Shown here: positions 1-11,036 of the stretch, in pieces
How the letters are laid out: every line of letters starts with the position of its first letter
Numbering within the stretch: position 1 is the stretch's first letter
Source: Entamoeba invadens IP1
Lineage: Eukaryota; Evosea; Mastigamoebida; Endamoebidae
Length of the DNA stretch: 24,891 nt
Assembly (NCBI RefSeq): GCF_000330505.1
Contig: NW_004440243.1
Location: 86,361 to 111,251 of the forward strand
Reading direction: 5' to 3'
The notes under the pieces: generated by a model
The model's database searches: none
Told to the model about the DNA's origin: nothing
Seen by the model: only the letters and a program-made list of their open reading frames with translations
Program-made: the position numbers and the translations under genes

Positions 1-3000
1 CGAGTTTTCTTTACCACTATGGTAAATCAAGCGAGACAATCATGATTTCGTCACTCAAATCCATTGTGCAATATGGCATTATAAAGACTTCAAATTCGCA
101 TGCAAATCCGCTTTTCAAAGTCACAATTTGTGGTTCTGTGCGAATTTTGTATTTGTCACATTTGTCTTTTGTTGTGATTTGAATTTTCATGTTACTTTTA
201 GACGAGTTGCCAACACACAACAATTCACGACCTTCACTTCCAATTTGTATTTTGTCACTTTCATCACCAAATGAAATTTCATTTTTGTTTGATAGAATGT
301 CGCTTTCAAGTTTAGTCATCGTGATATTGGAACGACTCATCTTGAAAACACAAATATTTTCGGTGTGTTTGTTGTCTTTCTTTTTAAACACAATCAGAAC
401 AACAATGATCACCGTTGCAATAACTACAACAACCATCACAACAACACAAACAACCTCAATACCAACAACCAACCCACAATTCGTGTTTGCAAAACACTCT
501 ATTTTGTCGTCACTCAACTTAAAGCCATCTGCACACTCCCAACACAAGGAGTTCTGTGATGAAATGCAGTTTAGTATTTGTGAAAAGTGAACACACACTC
601 CGTTTCTTAAAATGTTGTTATCATCACATTTTGAACACTCAAAAGTGGCATCACAATATGTGCAATTTTCACCACATTTGTAACACAAATTGTCTTTCGG
701 TGCAAATCCATTTACACATAGTGTGCAACCACTTGTTGTTTTGTTCAAACAGTTGTTCAATTCTTTTTGTGGGTTGCACAGCTTAGTGTTGTTGTTTGGT
801 GTTCTGTAATACCCATCACTACATCGCAAACACCCTTTTGAACTTCTTAATATGCAGTTGTCTGTTGTTGTTTTACTCATTGTTTGAATATTAAGTAAAT
901 TTACAGTGTTGTTATCATCATCACTGGAAACACATGAAATGTCTACAAGAACATTGGATTTATTGCACTCCAAACACAACAACATTACAACACTTACGTA
1001 CTCACAGTCTTTGTATTTGTCTTGTTTTGGCAAACACCCAGTTGTATCTTTGTAATGATCTTCTTCACATTGTTTACATACATTATCAACAAATTCTTTA
1101 CAATTAATTGAATCAGTTGAAACACACTTCCCATTAATAGTTATTTTGTTTTTACACAAAATGCAAATCTCTTTGTTTTGAATAACACACTTTTTGTCAT
1201 TAAAAACACATCCACAGTTTTCAATGTGATGGTTTTGTTGGCATGCAGTACACACACACTTCCGTTGTAATCGGCACATTTCAAGTCCCGTGAACACAAC
1301 ACGTTCGTTGTCATCACAAATTCACTTTTACATGGTATATCTACTTTTTTATTATTCACATTTTGACAGATCTTAGAATTTTCACAATTTGTAGTTTTTA
1401 CATTGTTGTCTAATGTCGTGTAATATCCACCATCCGCCAAATAACAAAACTCGTTTTGTGTATATCTGCAGTTGTTTATTTTGATACCTTCTTGTGTGTT
1501 GTTTTTGTGTATCAAACAAGTTGTTTTGTCGTTTTGAGTATATTGGTATTTGCATGTGCTTGTAATTGAATAATCACTATTTGTTGTAATAACATTATTA
1601 TAACAATTATCACGTGTTTTTAAAGAATAATTAAAGCATTTTTCATTTTGTTTTTCAATTCATTTTCATCAATTAAAATGTATTCTTCTTCACATATAAA
1701 ACACGAAAAATTTACTTGAATGAGACAGTTATTGATATTATTTACACTTATGGATTTATCATAATTATAATGTGTAGTGTTTGAATACGCCAGTAAACAC
1801 TCTGATTTGTCATCATTCAAAACATACGGTGCATAACATTTAATACACGTTTGTTTTCCATTATTGTATTTACAGAGTTGGCAATTTGGAATCATTTCAA
1901 AACAACTCATACAAATATTCGAAGTAACTTTCACTTTGCCTTCTTCGCATGAGATACAATTTTCACCAACTGTAATATATTCACCAGAACACATCAAACA
2001 AATAATATTTTTTGGTGAGCATTGCACATAATTTGTTATTTGTGAACAATTGTAACAGTTGTTATTTTTCAAATAATAAGTACTTGAACACTCAACACAA
2101 TTTTTTTCAGACTCGTTAATATTCAAATCACACAATGCACAATTATCATTTAACGAACACGAAACACATTCTTTGTTTCCAGTGTTTTGATTTGTGACTT
2201 GTTTGTTCCCAGACTGACATGTTGTGCATTCACCACTTTCTTTTAAACAATTTGTACACTCAACTGGACATGTTAAACATGGTAAAGCTCCACCATTTGA
2301 ATAATAGCCATCAGGACACAATTCACAGTTTTCATCATAACCAAGATTATATCCAGAATAACACATCAGGCATTTGCCATTGATATTATCACACGTTTCA
2401 CAGTTGATATAACATGAATTGCAAAATGTTTGTCCTTCATTTGATTGATACGTTTTATCTTCACACTGTTGGCATTTGTTGTTTGTTGAATTTGCGTAAG
2501 TTCCGGCTGGACAGATGTGGCAATTAAACAACACATCTAAACCATTGCCAGAAATACAAGTAATGCAGTTTCCATTTGTGTTGTTACACGTTAAACACGT
2601 TGAATTGCATTGTGAACATAAGGAAGAAGCTTCTGTTGAATAAAAAACATTTCCGCATAACAAACAAGTCGTTGATTGACTCATTGAACGTTTTCCAGCT
2701 GGACAGACATCACATTTGTTTGTTTCTTGATTTGCTCTTGTACCAGCTTCGCATGGAATGCAGTAATTTCCTGATAATACACAACCAGACACACACGAGG
2801 AGCAGTATCCACTTTCTTTTTCACATGAATTGCAATAACTGTTGCATTTTAAACACAAAATTGAAGATGTATTATTTGTGTAATAACCATCTTTACATTA
2901 AATGCATTTATCACTTCCTGGTAAACTTGAATGTGTTCCTTTTTGGCAGGGAATACATTGAATGCCATTTCCATACGTCCCAGAAGTACAATGAATACAC

Positions 3001-3767
3001 TTATAATAGTCGATAAATTGCCCTTTCTTACATAAAGTGCAATGCCCATTAGTTTTGTCACATGCAACACATGAACTACAACTTGTACATATTGAACTGT
3101 TTGCAAGAGAATACGTTTGTTCTGGGCAATCTAAACAACCATTTGGACTGTAAAATTGACCTGCTGGACAACTCAAACAAACACTATTTGAAACAAACGA
3201 TTTTTCGTAGCATGTCAAACAGTTTCCATTTGTGTCATCACATGTTTTACATGCTGAATTGCACGGGGTACAAAAACCACTCTCATTTGTAGAAAATTGA
3301 TTAGTTGGACATTTTGAACACGAAGCAGTACAACCAGGTGAGAAATATCCAGCTTCACATTGTTTACAAATACCATCAGAAACAAAACCACAACCAACTG
3401 AACAAGAGAGACACTTTCCTGTCGTTGGACTACACGAAACACATGTGGTACTCGTGCAAATTTTACAAAAAGTAGCACCATTAGAAGAGAAAGAACCGAA
3501 TGGACAAGTATCACATTTAGTTGATCCCAATTTATTAGAGTAATAACCAGCCGGACACAATTCACAATAAACATGACCACGTATATCCGAATAATTACCA
3601 GGATTACACGGATTTTTAATTCCATCTGAAGGACAGTAATATCCTATCGGACAAAATAAACAAGAACCATCATCAATATAAAAACCTGCTAAACAACTTG
3701 ATGCTTCTTCAGATAAAGCACAAAAAACAAAACATAACACAATAACTTGAATGTAAATGGATTTCAT
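1..3767 (-). pseudogene. Broken Entamoeba transmembrane kinase (TMK), ectodomain to juxtamembrane part
   Basis: Receptor-like kinase of the Entamoeba TMK family, plasma membrane. The ATG at 3767 opens a signal peptide (MKSIYIQVIVLCFVFCALSE), followed by over 1000 residues of Cys-rich repeats (CPxGxYS and CxxC types), a transmembrane segment at 386-475 (VVVMVVVVIATVIIVVLIVF) followed by KKK, and the TMK juxtamembrane domain (RELLCVGN, CDKYKIRTEPQIVTL, ACEFEVFI). The kinase domain would lie left of the window. Breaks: an in-frame TAA at 2898-2900, with coding sense continuing in the same frame on both sides; a one-base loss in a 5-base homopolymer near 1639-1643; another one-base loss near 1250-1265; and a shift near 20-28, after which the other frame reads YHSGKENS to the edge. 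Between breaks the Cys spacing is well kept, so decay is recent, or some breaks are assembly errors. The nonsense codon is not explained by a homopolymer slip. Family call is firm; pseudogene status is likely. Confidence 0.82.
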
Positions 3768-5889
3768 AATAAAAACCGTTTAATGGCTATAACTCAGAAC
3801 TCTTAAAATGTTAAAATTTAAGAAATTCAAACAAATTAATAACTTATTAATACTTTTAAACATTATAAATGTTTTGGTTTGTTAGTGAATAGTTAAGTAT
3901 TTAAATAATAAAATCGCGTACAAATAAATTTGCCTTGTTTAAGGGTTTCTTGAGGATAAGGTGTATCCTCAGGATCAAAGCTATCCTTATTAAAAAATAT
4001 TTTTCTGAGGATACAAAAATAAAATCCATAAGGGTCAGTTCCCCATAAAGCCCACTCTCATAACTCAAGTTATAATTTACACTTAATATTTCGAGTCAAA
4101 GTTCAAATTTTAAACAATGGTAATAATTTGTCATAAATGCCAAAAAAATAAATACAATCAAAAAATCGCCACAATAATCAGTAAACAAAAACAATAATTA
4201 TATCTCGCCAACTTGAGACGGGAAATAACAAAACGTGTATTCAAATTGTTAATATTATGATTATATACTTATTGAAATTATTTACGAATCCGTCTTTATA
4301 ACATAATAATTAAAATTTACATTTAAATTGATAATTGTTTTTTTATCAAAATGAAAATTGAAAAAGTCGAAAACACTGATTTTCTAAAAATGTGATTTAA
4401 AAATAACAAATTTATTAATAATTTTGTAATTTATGCAATTATTCAAATTTATTATAATAACAAAGTTAATCATATTGTGTATATTTTAATATGATTGTTT
4501 CATTTTGATATTAACTTGTGTTTTAAACAGATTTACAGTTCTGAGGATGGCAATTATTTTCTGAGGATGACAGAAATAGAAAGTTTACACTTTTAAGTCT
4601 GTATGAAATGTATATTGAGTAAGTTACTATTTTTGAATATGGAAACACGTCATTTCACTTTTTAGATGTTTAAGTCCGTGTTGATAAAGTCTGTTTGTTA
4701 CACGACTTACCATCCTCAGAGATATTTATAGCACTGCCACTATTGATTTAAAATTCTATAAATAAAATTATCAATGAATTTTTATAAAGTGAGTTTTGTT
4801 AATTGATTATATCAAAAATCGTCAAAACACAACAAAAACGCCAATTAATATATAAAATTGATTAATAAATTGAACACATTTTCATTGAGAATTGATATTG
4901 TATAAAAAATAATATAAACATAAACATATATTTCTTGTGTATATATGTTTTGAAATATAAATAAACCCGTTTAAAACAAAAATGATTTTATTTTAAAAAT
5001 TTGTTTATTTATCAATCGTTGTTTTATCGATATCCAAAACCTCTCGTTTTGAATTTGTGCAAATACATAAATTGTCATCGCATAAAGTATTAATTATCAG
5101 TACGTTATTTGCTATCAATTTTTATTGTTTGAAATATCATGAATTGATTTATAATAAATTGTATTTTTTGTAAAAAAGATTAAAAATTGTTCGATTAATT
5201 TGTTTTGTGATTTTGATAAATAAATCGACTTTTTCGATAATTTCAATGTCTGTCAAATGTTTTCATATTAACCAAGGTTAATCTTGTGGTAAATCAGAAA
5301 ATAGAAATAGATTATTTTTTTGTAAAAATCAACTAAAAGAATCATCTTTCAAAAAATCCATAAATAGCATTTTAAAGAAAATCATGTGTTTCAAAATATA
5401 CCTTTTTGATCTTAGGCAAAAAAATCCAAATTGAAAGAAATTATGTTTAAGATATTTACCATCCTCAGAAAAATTAACAATCCTCATGAATCCCTTAAAA
5501 ATAATTATTATTTATTACATTTTTATGTTCTATTATTATAAGTCTTTTTACAAACAATTGATTTTTTGATTTAACCATTATATATCAATATTAATCAATA
5601 ATACAAATATCTTGTTTTAAATTGTTAATTATTTTTACTCAAAAAATGGAAATAACAAAGAATCAAGTAATTTTAAATAAAAACATATTTTTTAACTTCT
5701 TTTGTCGAATTATATTTTTATAAAATATAAACTCTGACCATAAATTTTGCAAAGTATTTCTTATACTGTTTTTTAATCAATCGTGTTTTTAATGGTCCAT
5801 TAATTTTTTATCAATTTCTCTTCAAATATTCTTAAGTTTATAATATTTATGTTCAATCACTCTATTACATTACACCAAAGGTAAAATAA
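3768..5889. other. A+T-rich intergenic DNA, no gene seen
   Basis: Apart from the octamer cluster I see only A+T-rich sequence with frequent stops in all frames and no RNA-like structure. The first part must contain whatever promoter served the broken TMK. I could not identify a convincing Entamoeba TATA-like or GAAC element there. Confidence 0.6.
3950..5487. repeat. Cluster of CTGAGGAT octamers
   Basis: The octamer occurs in direct orientation at 4005-4012, 4541-4548 and 4561-4568, and as ATCCTCAG at 3965-3972, 4712-4719 and 5461-5468. Near-copies lie at 3950-3957 (TTGAGGAT) and 5480-5487 (ATCCTCAT). At 3952-3970 two copies face each other as a perfect 7-bp inverted repeat (GAGGATA / TATCCTC, 5-base spacer). 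The motif is half G+C in DNA that is roughly four-fifths A+T, so this density is not expected by chance. Function unknown; it lies upstream of the broken TMK. Confidence 0.6.
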
Positions 5890-6430
5890 GTAGTTTTTGT
5901 GTTTTGTCGACTACGGCATTTAAGTTATTGATCATCTTGTGAATTTCTATAATTATTTTAAAACTAGAACAAGAGTCACTAAAATGGTCTGGTATATGTG
6001 AAAATTATTTGTCAACACAATTTAAGTTAAATTCAAGTTAGTTTAATAACATTGTGTATTAACTTCACTACTATCGGGTATTACTACTTCAACTAGTTTT
6101 GTTTTAAATAAGCACCATTTCCAATTCATTAAAAGATTTTAAAAAAGTTGATTTTCTCAAGTTTGGCACAATTTTCAAAAATGAATTTGGCATCACAGTC
6201 TTGATTCACTATCACTTTGACTTTTTTCATGTTTTACACAACCGAAATGCGTTATTTTAAATTATTTTGACAGAAGACGAAATTTCAGTTTTGTTAGACA
6301 ACAATCATTGAAACAGCATTAACAATTTTTATTGTTATCAGTGACTTTGATGTAATTTGGACGCTCCTTTTTTAAAAGTAAAGACTATCAATTTGTTTTG
6401 AGACAACTTTCTCTTTGGTTTATTATTTTT
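5890..6430 (-). pseudogene. Possible LRR_5 (BspA-like) gene relic
   Basis: Fragments in shifting minus-strand frames resemble the LRR_5/BspA-like repeats that are abundant in Entamoeba. They include ITHFGC, then KFIFENCAKLEKINFF, then KLVEVVIPDSSEVNT, matching the family's alternation of an FxNCxxLxxI segment and an IPxSV segment. A last open stretch (IPDHFSDSCSSFKIIIEIH) runs about 40 codons to about 5880. Many stops and shifts interrupt the reading, and no start or end can be set. The repeats are short and degenerate, so this is a weak family call; the alternative is chance open stretches in A+T-rich DNA. Confidence 0.35.
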
Positions 6431-7171
6431 AACTTTTGATAAAATATAACGGACGTTTTTGCACACTTTAAATTTTGTGTTTTTTCTTTTTTACTTTTTA
6501 TTAGAAACAAATTTGAAAAAGGTATTAGAATCGACACAGATTATTATTTAGTAGAGCATATATTCAATTTTTGGATTTGAATGGGTTTAAATAAAAGTTT
6601 AAATTGTGGGCTTATTCGAACTGGGTTGATACAAAAAATTCAATAATAAACTCATGTTTTTTTACAAACTAAAATAATAAATATTCCACTGAAGCGAGAA
6701 AACATTTTGCAATAATAATTAACTTATTAATTAAATATTTGTTACATTAACAAGTAATAATCAAAGACCAAATTATAATCAGAAAAAATTATTTATTATA
6801 AATTACCTTGGACACAAAGATTAAAAAGGACGTGAATAAAGGTTCACCAAATAATACTAAGGCACTTAAATCTATTTTAATAATAGTTTATAATAAATAT
6901 GTTAAAACTATTATTTTTACTTCTTACAAAATTTTGTCTCTGATTTTTTTGGTCAATTGTATTGATAATTGTATGTCACGACAATACACTACAAATATTT
7001 TGTGTTTGTTTGTAACAAATTTGAATTTTTCAATTTTTATTTGAACATTTGAATTTGTGGTTTTACAATTGTAAAAATTTGATTTTTTCGCATTTAATAT
7101 AAATACCTTTTTAAACTGATGGTAACTATTGCATTCATAGCAATTCCTATCAACTGAACAACTCGAAAGTG
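6431..7171. other. A+T-rich intergenic DNA, no gene seen
   Basis: A 78-codon plus-strand open frame at 6808-7044 is made almost entirely of Lys, Asn, Ile, Leu and Phe codons, as expected from base composition alone. No coding or structural signal was found. Confidence 0.55.
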
Positions 7172-7530
7172 TTATGTCGACACATTTGTATTCATTTTAA
7201 TTAACCAATAAGCTGTTATATTTTTGCATTTGAAACAAAGACAAATTGATTTGTCACGCTTACCAATCTTTCTGCATTTGAAACACCGATTTATTTCCAA
7301 AAAGTATCTCCACAGAGGAGTTGCCAGTTGACTGACTCGAAAACACAAGTTTGCGTTGTCTTGTTTCAAAACTCACATTGTACACTCACCAAAAACCCAT
7401 TCAACACTTGAAACACTTGTCATTTTTAAGTGAGCATGCTGTGTATCCTTCTATCAATTTGCATGAGTTGCGGCTGTGATATATTGTGTTGATAAAACTC
7501 CTGCTTAGTACTCTCTACAATGTTCACTTT
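7172..7530 (-). pseudogene. Cys-rich surface-protein relic
   Basis: Minus-strand pieces in different frames carry the paired-cysteine pattern of Entamoeba CXXC ectodomains: CKLIEGYTACSLKNDKCFKC (about 7400-7460), then a stop, then GECTM at a frame change, then NRCFKCRKIGKRDKSICLCF in the open frame 7172-7369. At least two stops or shifts interrupt it. It could derive from a TMK ectodomain or from a lectin-like CXXC protein. No signal peptide or membrane segment can be assigned. It lies head-to-head with the kinase relic that follows on the other strand. Confidence 0.45.
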
Positions 7531-7584
7531 TACACAAAATATTCCATTCTAACTGATGCTATGATCGTGACAATTATAAGAAAA

Positions 7585-8530
7585 AACAATTAAATTTGAG
7601 GTCTTTTTAGCGCCAAATTACTCGTGAATTGAAGATAATATCGTGTTGGTTTCGGCTAGTTTAAAGAAAGGGATAAAGTCCCAACTTTACAATATAATAA
7701 ATGATGAGAAGGAGATCAAGACTGGATTTGACCCAGACAAGTCGATTGAAAAGGAAAAATAATGAAGGTTTGTTTGGTGTAATTTATTAAGGGAAATTAA
7801 GAGGTATAGAAATTGCCATTAATAAGATGAAAGAGTTAGAAATGATAAAATAAAAGTCGACTAATTCAAGAAGAAAGTAGCTAAATCAAACAAATTTATT
7901 AGTGAATATGTCGTCCACTATTATGGAACCGTGTTTATACCAAACAAAATATCTACAGTCACCCATTTGCGACCTGTGGTAATTAAAACGATTTGATAAA
8001 ACAAAAAAGGTTGAAAAAGTCGAAGATAAGTTGCACATTAAGTTAATATATGATGCCGCAAATGGGTTACTCTATTTTAACACAATGGGATATTGTACAA
8101 TGAGATATCAAGTCTGATGATATCTTGATGTTTTCATTAAAAAAGCAATTGATGTGAATGCTAAATTGACTGATTTTGGGTCATCACAAATTGTCAATGT
8201 GTTGATTAAGAACATAATATTCACAAAGGGAGTTGTTATCCCAAAATAGATGTCGCCTGAAGTGTTTAATCAAAAAATAAACAAGAAAAGTTCTGATGAT
8301 TATTCATTTATTGTTATCATAGATGAGTGCTTTTAACGAGAGCATATTTACAAGCCAAGAATTAACATAACCTTACAAATTAGCAGACTTTATATCTACA
8401 GGAGGTCGTTCATTACGATGTGAAGATATTACAAACAAAGAATATGATATCATCAAAAAAGATTTTGGGGAATATTCCAAGTAAAATAATACAAATAACA
8501 AGAATTGTTGACACATTGAAAGAGTATTAA
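7585..8530 (+). pseudogene. Decayed TMK kinase domain with juxtamembrane tail
   Basis: Translating across frames recovers a protein kinase of the Entamoeba TMK type. In order: end of the juxtamembrane domain (IEDNIVLVSASLKKG, about 7640-7680), linker (EIKTGFDPDKSIEKEK), a glycine loop reduced to EGLFGVIY, the VAIK region read as IEIAINKMKELE (the catalytic lysine is among the damaged positions), FISEYVVHYYGTVFIPNKI (about 7890-7955), DAANGLLYFN, the catalytic loop with HRD lost but DIKSDDIL kept, an intact DFG (LTDFGSS, about 8166-8186), MSPEVF, and a C-lobe ending in IVDTLKEY with TAA at 8528-8530. Several stops and at least four frame changes rule out function. The upstream plus strand does not show a clear membrane segment or ectodomain, so this copy is also truncated at its 5' side. 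Confidence 0.8.
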
Positions 8531-8546
8531 AAACTTTAGTTAATGA

Positions 8547-9610
8547 TTAATTTAAAACATGGTATATCTGAAAAAATATAATCACAACTCTAAACGGCAT
8601 TATTAAATGTTTTGATGTACTATTTCGATTTATTTTAAGTAAAGGAAGGCGAAAAAGTCGCACCACTAATTTGAAGACTTCTCGTATTAAGTTCAATATT
8701 AAGATCCGTTGATACCCATCGACACAATCCTCAGATCCCATTACAGGTGCAAAGACCTCTCGACGGACTTCTGAGTTCAAATGACGTTCTCATGCTTTGA
8801 CTAATAAGTCCTCACTTCTGTCTTTATTTCAGGAAACCCCAGTTGTCCATTGAGGTACTTGGTGTGAAGAAAGTCATTTGTGAATTAGTCGAACTGGCTT
8901 TCCACCATTTGTTCTTCTTGTCTAATATTTCAGATAAAATAACACAAAGAGTAAAATTTTCAACACCTTTTTTCTTCTATGTGGCATTGACTATGCGTTT
9001 AAGATGGTCGAGCAAATCAACGTTTTTGGATTTTGTTGTTTTTTAAAGGTTGAAAATTTTTAAAAAGAATTTTTTTGGTTCTAAAGTATAATTTATGAGG
9101 CATAAATTTACAATCAAATTAGTTTCTCTCAGTGTTTTTGGTTATTTAGAGCAGAAGATGGACCCGTTAGTTTGGATGATGGTGATGACAATATCAATAT
9201 TCTTTTTATTTATTGTTTTAAAACAGTGTCAAAAATAAAGGTATTGTTGATGGTGCAAAATTTGTAGAACCAATACACTAAGATCAAATTGCTTATTGTT
9301 AATTCTTCACTTTATAATACCTGTAATAAACTCCCATAGACATTAATACTCCCATTTCAACACAAAATAATAATAAAAGAATGTTCAAAAAATGATCGAG
9401 TGTATCTTTCATTTTTACACTTTTTGAAGAGTGGAGCTGACTTTTCAAAAATTTGTCACATACATCTTCGGTTATAGCTTAAAACGACTTGTCCCTGTTT
9501 GTGTGATCGACTCAAGAGAACTCGAGGAAAATGATAAAATGACTACAAACATCCTTTTGTATTTTAACATCGGGCATCCCATGTTAAATTTTAAAATTTT
9601 TTTGGTTTGT
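8547..9610 (-). pseudogene. Decayed NOM1/Sgd1-like gene (MIF4G + MA3)
   Basis: NOM1 (yeast Sgd1) is a nucleolar protein of 40S ribosome biogenesis with a MIF4G domain followed by an MA3 domain. Minus-strand fragments fit that order: a weak MIF4G stretch with INKKNIDIVITIIQTNG (about 9160-9215), then KNVDLLDHLKRIVNAT, then NKWWKASS, the counterpart of the RWWIVGS-type motif between the domains. Next comes LNSEVRREVFAPVMGSEDC plus VDGYQRILILNLIREVF (8660-8785), matching the family's MNTDVRRxIF...SEDxxDAFEKLLxLxL start of MA3. The frame runs to a stop at 8547. Stops and frame changes occur throughout. The local G+C is higher than the surroundings, as for a former coding region. Identification rests on remembered family motifs and is strongest for the MA3 part. 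Confidence 0.6.
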
Positions 9611-9689
9611 TACATTATGTTGAAAAATTAATAAGTTCATTGAATTAACGTACTATTGTTGTTAGTAAAGAAATCAATATAATTGTTAT

Positions 9690-10510
9690 AAAATAATTTT
9701 ACAATATTGATGCAAAGATTATTAAGAAATGAGAATATTGTGTATTCGATACAATATATTATCAATTGTTCAGTTGTCCTGAAAATACACTCATCAATAT
9801 TTTGTTTAACTTTGTTACTTGAAGTGCATTCATTGCACTTCTGTGGTTTTAAATTGATATTACTTACAATTCGTGATTACATTTATTTTTTAACATTAAA
9901 ACGTTTGATATATAAAAACACATTGTATAATATCTGTACAATTAGCACACATTTTACCACATTTTATAAATTCAAAATTTTTATTTTCATGATACACATC
10001 ATAACACTCGGCATGTTCATACTCTGAACAAGTCTTGCAATTGTCATGTGTAATATTAATGACATGATTTTTATCTTTTCTTGTTCAAAATTCGACATCT
10101 TCATTATAGCTAAACTTGACATTACATTTCATATAATTTGAAACGGGTTTAACACAACTCAAATAATTCTCCTCGTATTTCAATAAATCTTTATTGATTG
10201 CTTAAAATGCAGCCCAATCAAAACCACTACTAACTATAGGTCGAAACAGTTTGCAGTTTTCAGCAAGTTGCTTAACATTAATACATCGTTTGTTGAGTTA
10301 AAATAATACCCAAATAAATATGTTACACAACTTATATATAATTTTATATGAAGTACTTATATTAACTTGAGTACCTTTTTCATATTTTAGACAGAACCGC
10401 TTTGGAAAAAACCATCAAAACAGTTGTCACATCCAGTGTTGCCGTTTTCTTTGTTGTAAAACAATATTCACTTAATTGTAACATTACAAATCACAATCAC
10501 AATATGTTCC
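9690..10510 (-). pseudogene. Cys-rich surface-protein relic
   Basis: Several minus-strand open pieces show CXXC-type ectodomain sequence. NGNTGCDNCFDGFFQSGS (about 10400-10455) has the typical CxxC-xDGFF unit. Then NYLSCVKPV, CKTCSEYEHAECYDVYHE (about 9995-10045), FIKCGKMCANCTDIIQC (about 9925-9980) and KCNECTSSNKVKQ (about 9810-9845) follow in order. Frame changes and stops separate the pieces. No signal peptide, anchor or kinase part is attached. The order suggests one former gene read right to left. It cannot be told whether it belonged to a TMK or to a lectin-like protein. Confidence 0.55.
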
Positions 10511-10936
10511 AAGTAAAATTAATAAATTACTGTAAATACAATCGCCTTGTTTATCAAATGAAATATTTTGAATTTGATTAATATGAGTTTTGTTTACATA
10601 ATTTTGTTATTAATTCGATTTGAATATTTAAATAAAATTAAAATGGTATTATAGCAATACACGTTGTATATAATATAATTTGTGTATTTGATAGCAACAA
10701 GTGTTCATTTCATAACAAATCAACACTGTGCATTTCATTCCAATTGGTGTATTTATATTTAATAATTCAGTTTTTTATTTTCACATCATATTTTATTATA
10801 TCTTTTATTATATTTACTTTTCAATTTTTTTGATAAAATTTTTAAAAATTACTTATTTTTAATTTAATTTTTTATATAAATATATATATTTTTCCCTTAA
10901 CAAAATAAAACATTTTTATTTCAAATATATTACTAT

Positions 10937-10972
10937 AAATTTGGAAATAATCAATTAATTATTTCCAAATTT
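10937..10972. repeat. Perfect 15-bp inverted repeat
   Basis: AAATTTGGAAATAAT at 10937-10951 is followed, after the 6-base spacer CAATTA, by its exact reverse complement at 10958-10972. As RNA from either strand it would form a hairpin. It lies about 0.5 kb past the stop of the GTPase gene. Role unknown. Confidence 0.75.
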
Positions 10973-11002
10973 CAATTTAATTTTAAGAATTTAAATTTTT
11001 AG

Positions 11003-11036
11003 ATCGAATTTAAGAATTAAATTTTTTAAATTCGAT
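11003..11036. repeat. Perfect 11-bp inverted repeat
   Basis: ATCGAATTTAA at 11003-11013 and its exact complement TTAAATTCGAT at 11026-11036 enclose 12 bases. The flanks (AATTTTTAG before, TTGAAAAAT after) extend the pairing imperfectly. It begins only 30 bases after the previous inverted repeat. Confidence 0.7.

Noticed and set aside
189..786. Three overlapping plus-strand frames (133, 64 and 76 codons)
   Set aside because: They are antisense to the TMK relic, whose Cys codons read as Thr/His/Asn-rich or Ser/Leu-rich frames on the other strand; no independent coding features.
1250..1645. Introns as an explanation for the frame changes in the TMK relic
   Set aside because: The frame changes need only one missing base each, coding sense is continuous on both sides, and no GTTTGT...TAG intron is present at the joins.
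6808..7044. 78-codon plus-strand frame
   Set aside because: Composition is entirely Lys/Asn/Ile/Leu/Phe/Tyr as random A+T-rich DNA gives; no motif.
8843..9046. 67-codon plus-strand frame
   Set aside because: Antisense to the minus-strand segment with NKWWKASS that fits NOM1; the plus reading has no family features.
9431..10027. Plus-strand frames of 66 and 106 codons
   Set aside because: They are antisense to the NOM1-like and Cys-rich relics, whose minus-strand readings carry recognisable motifs.
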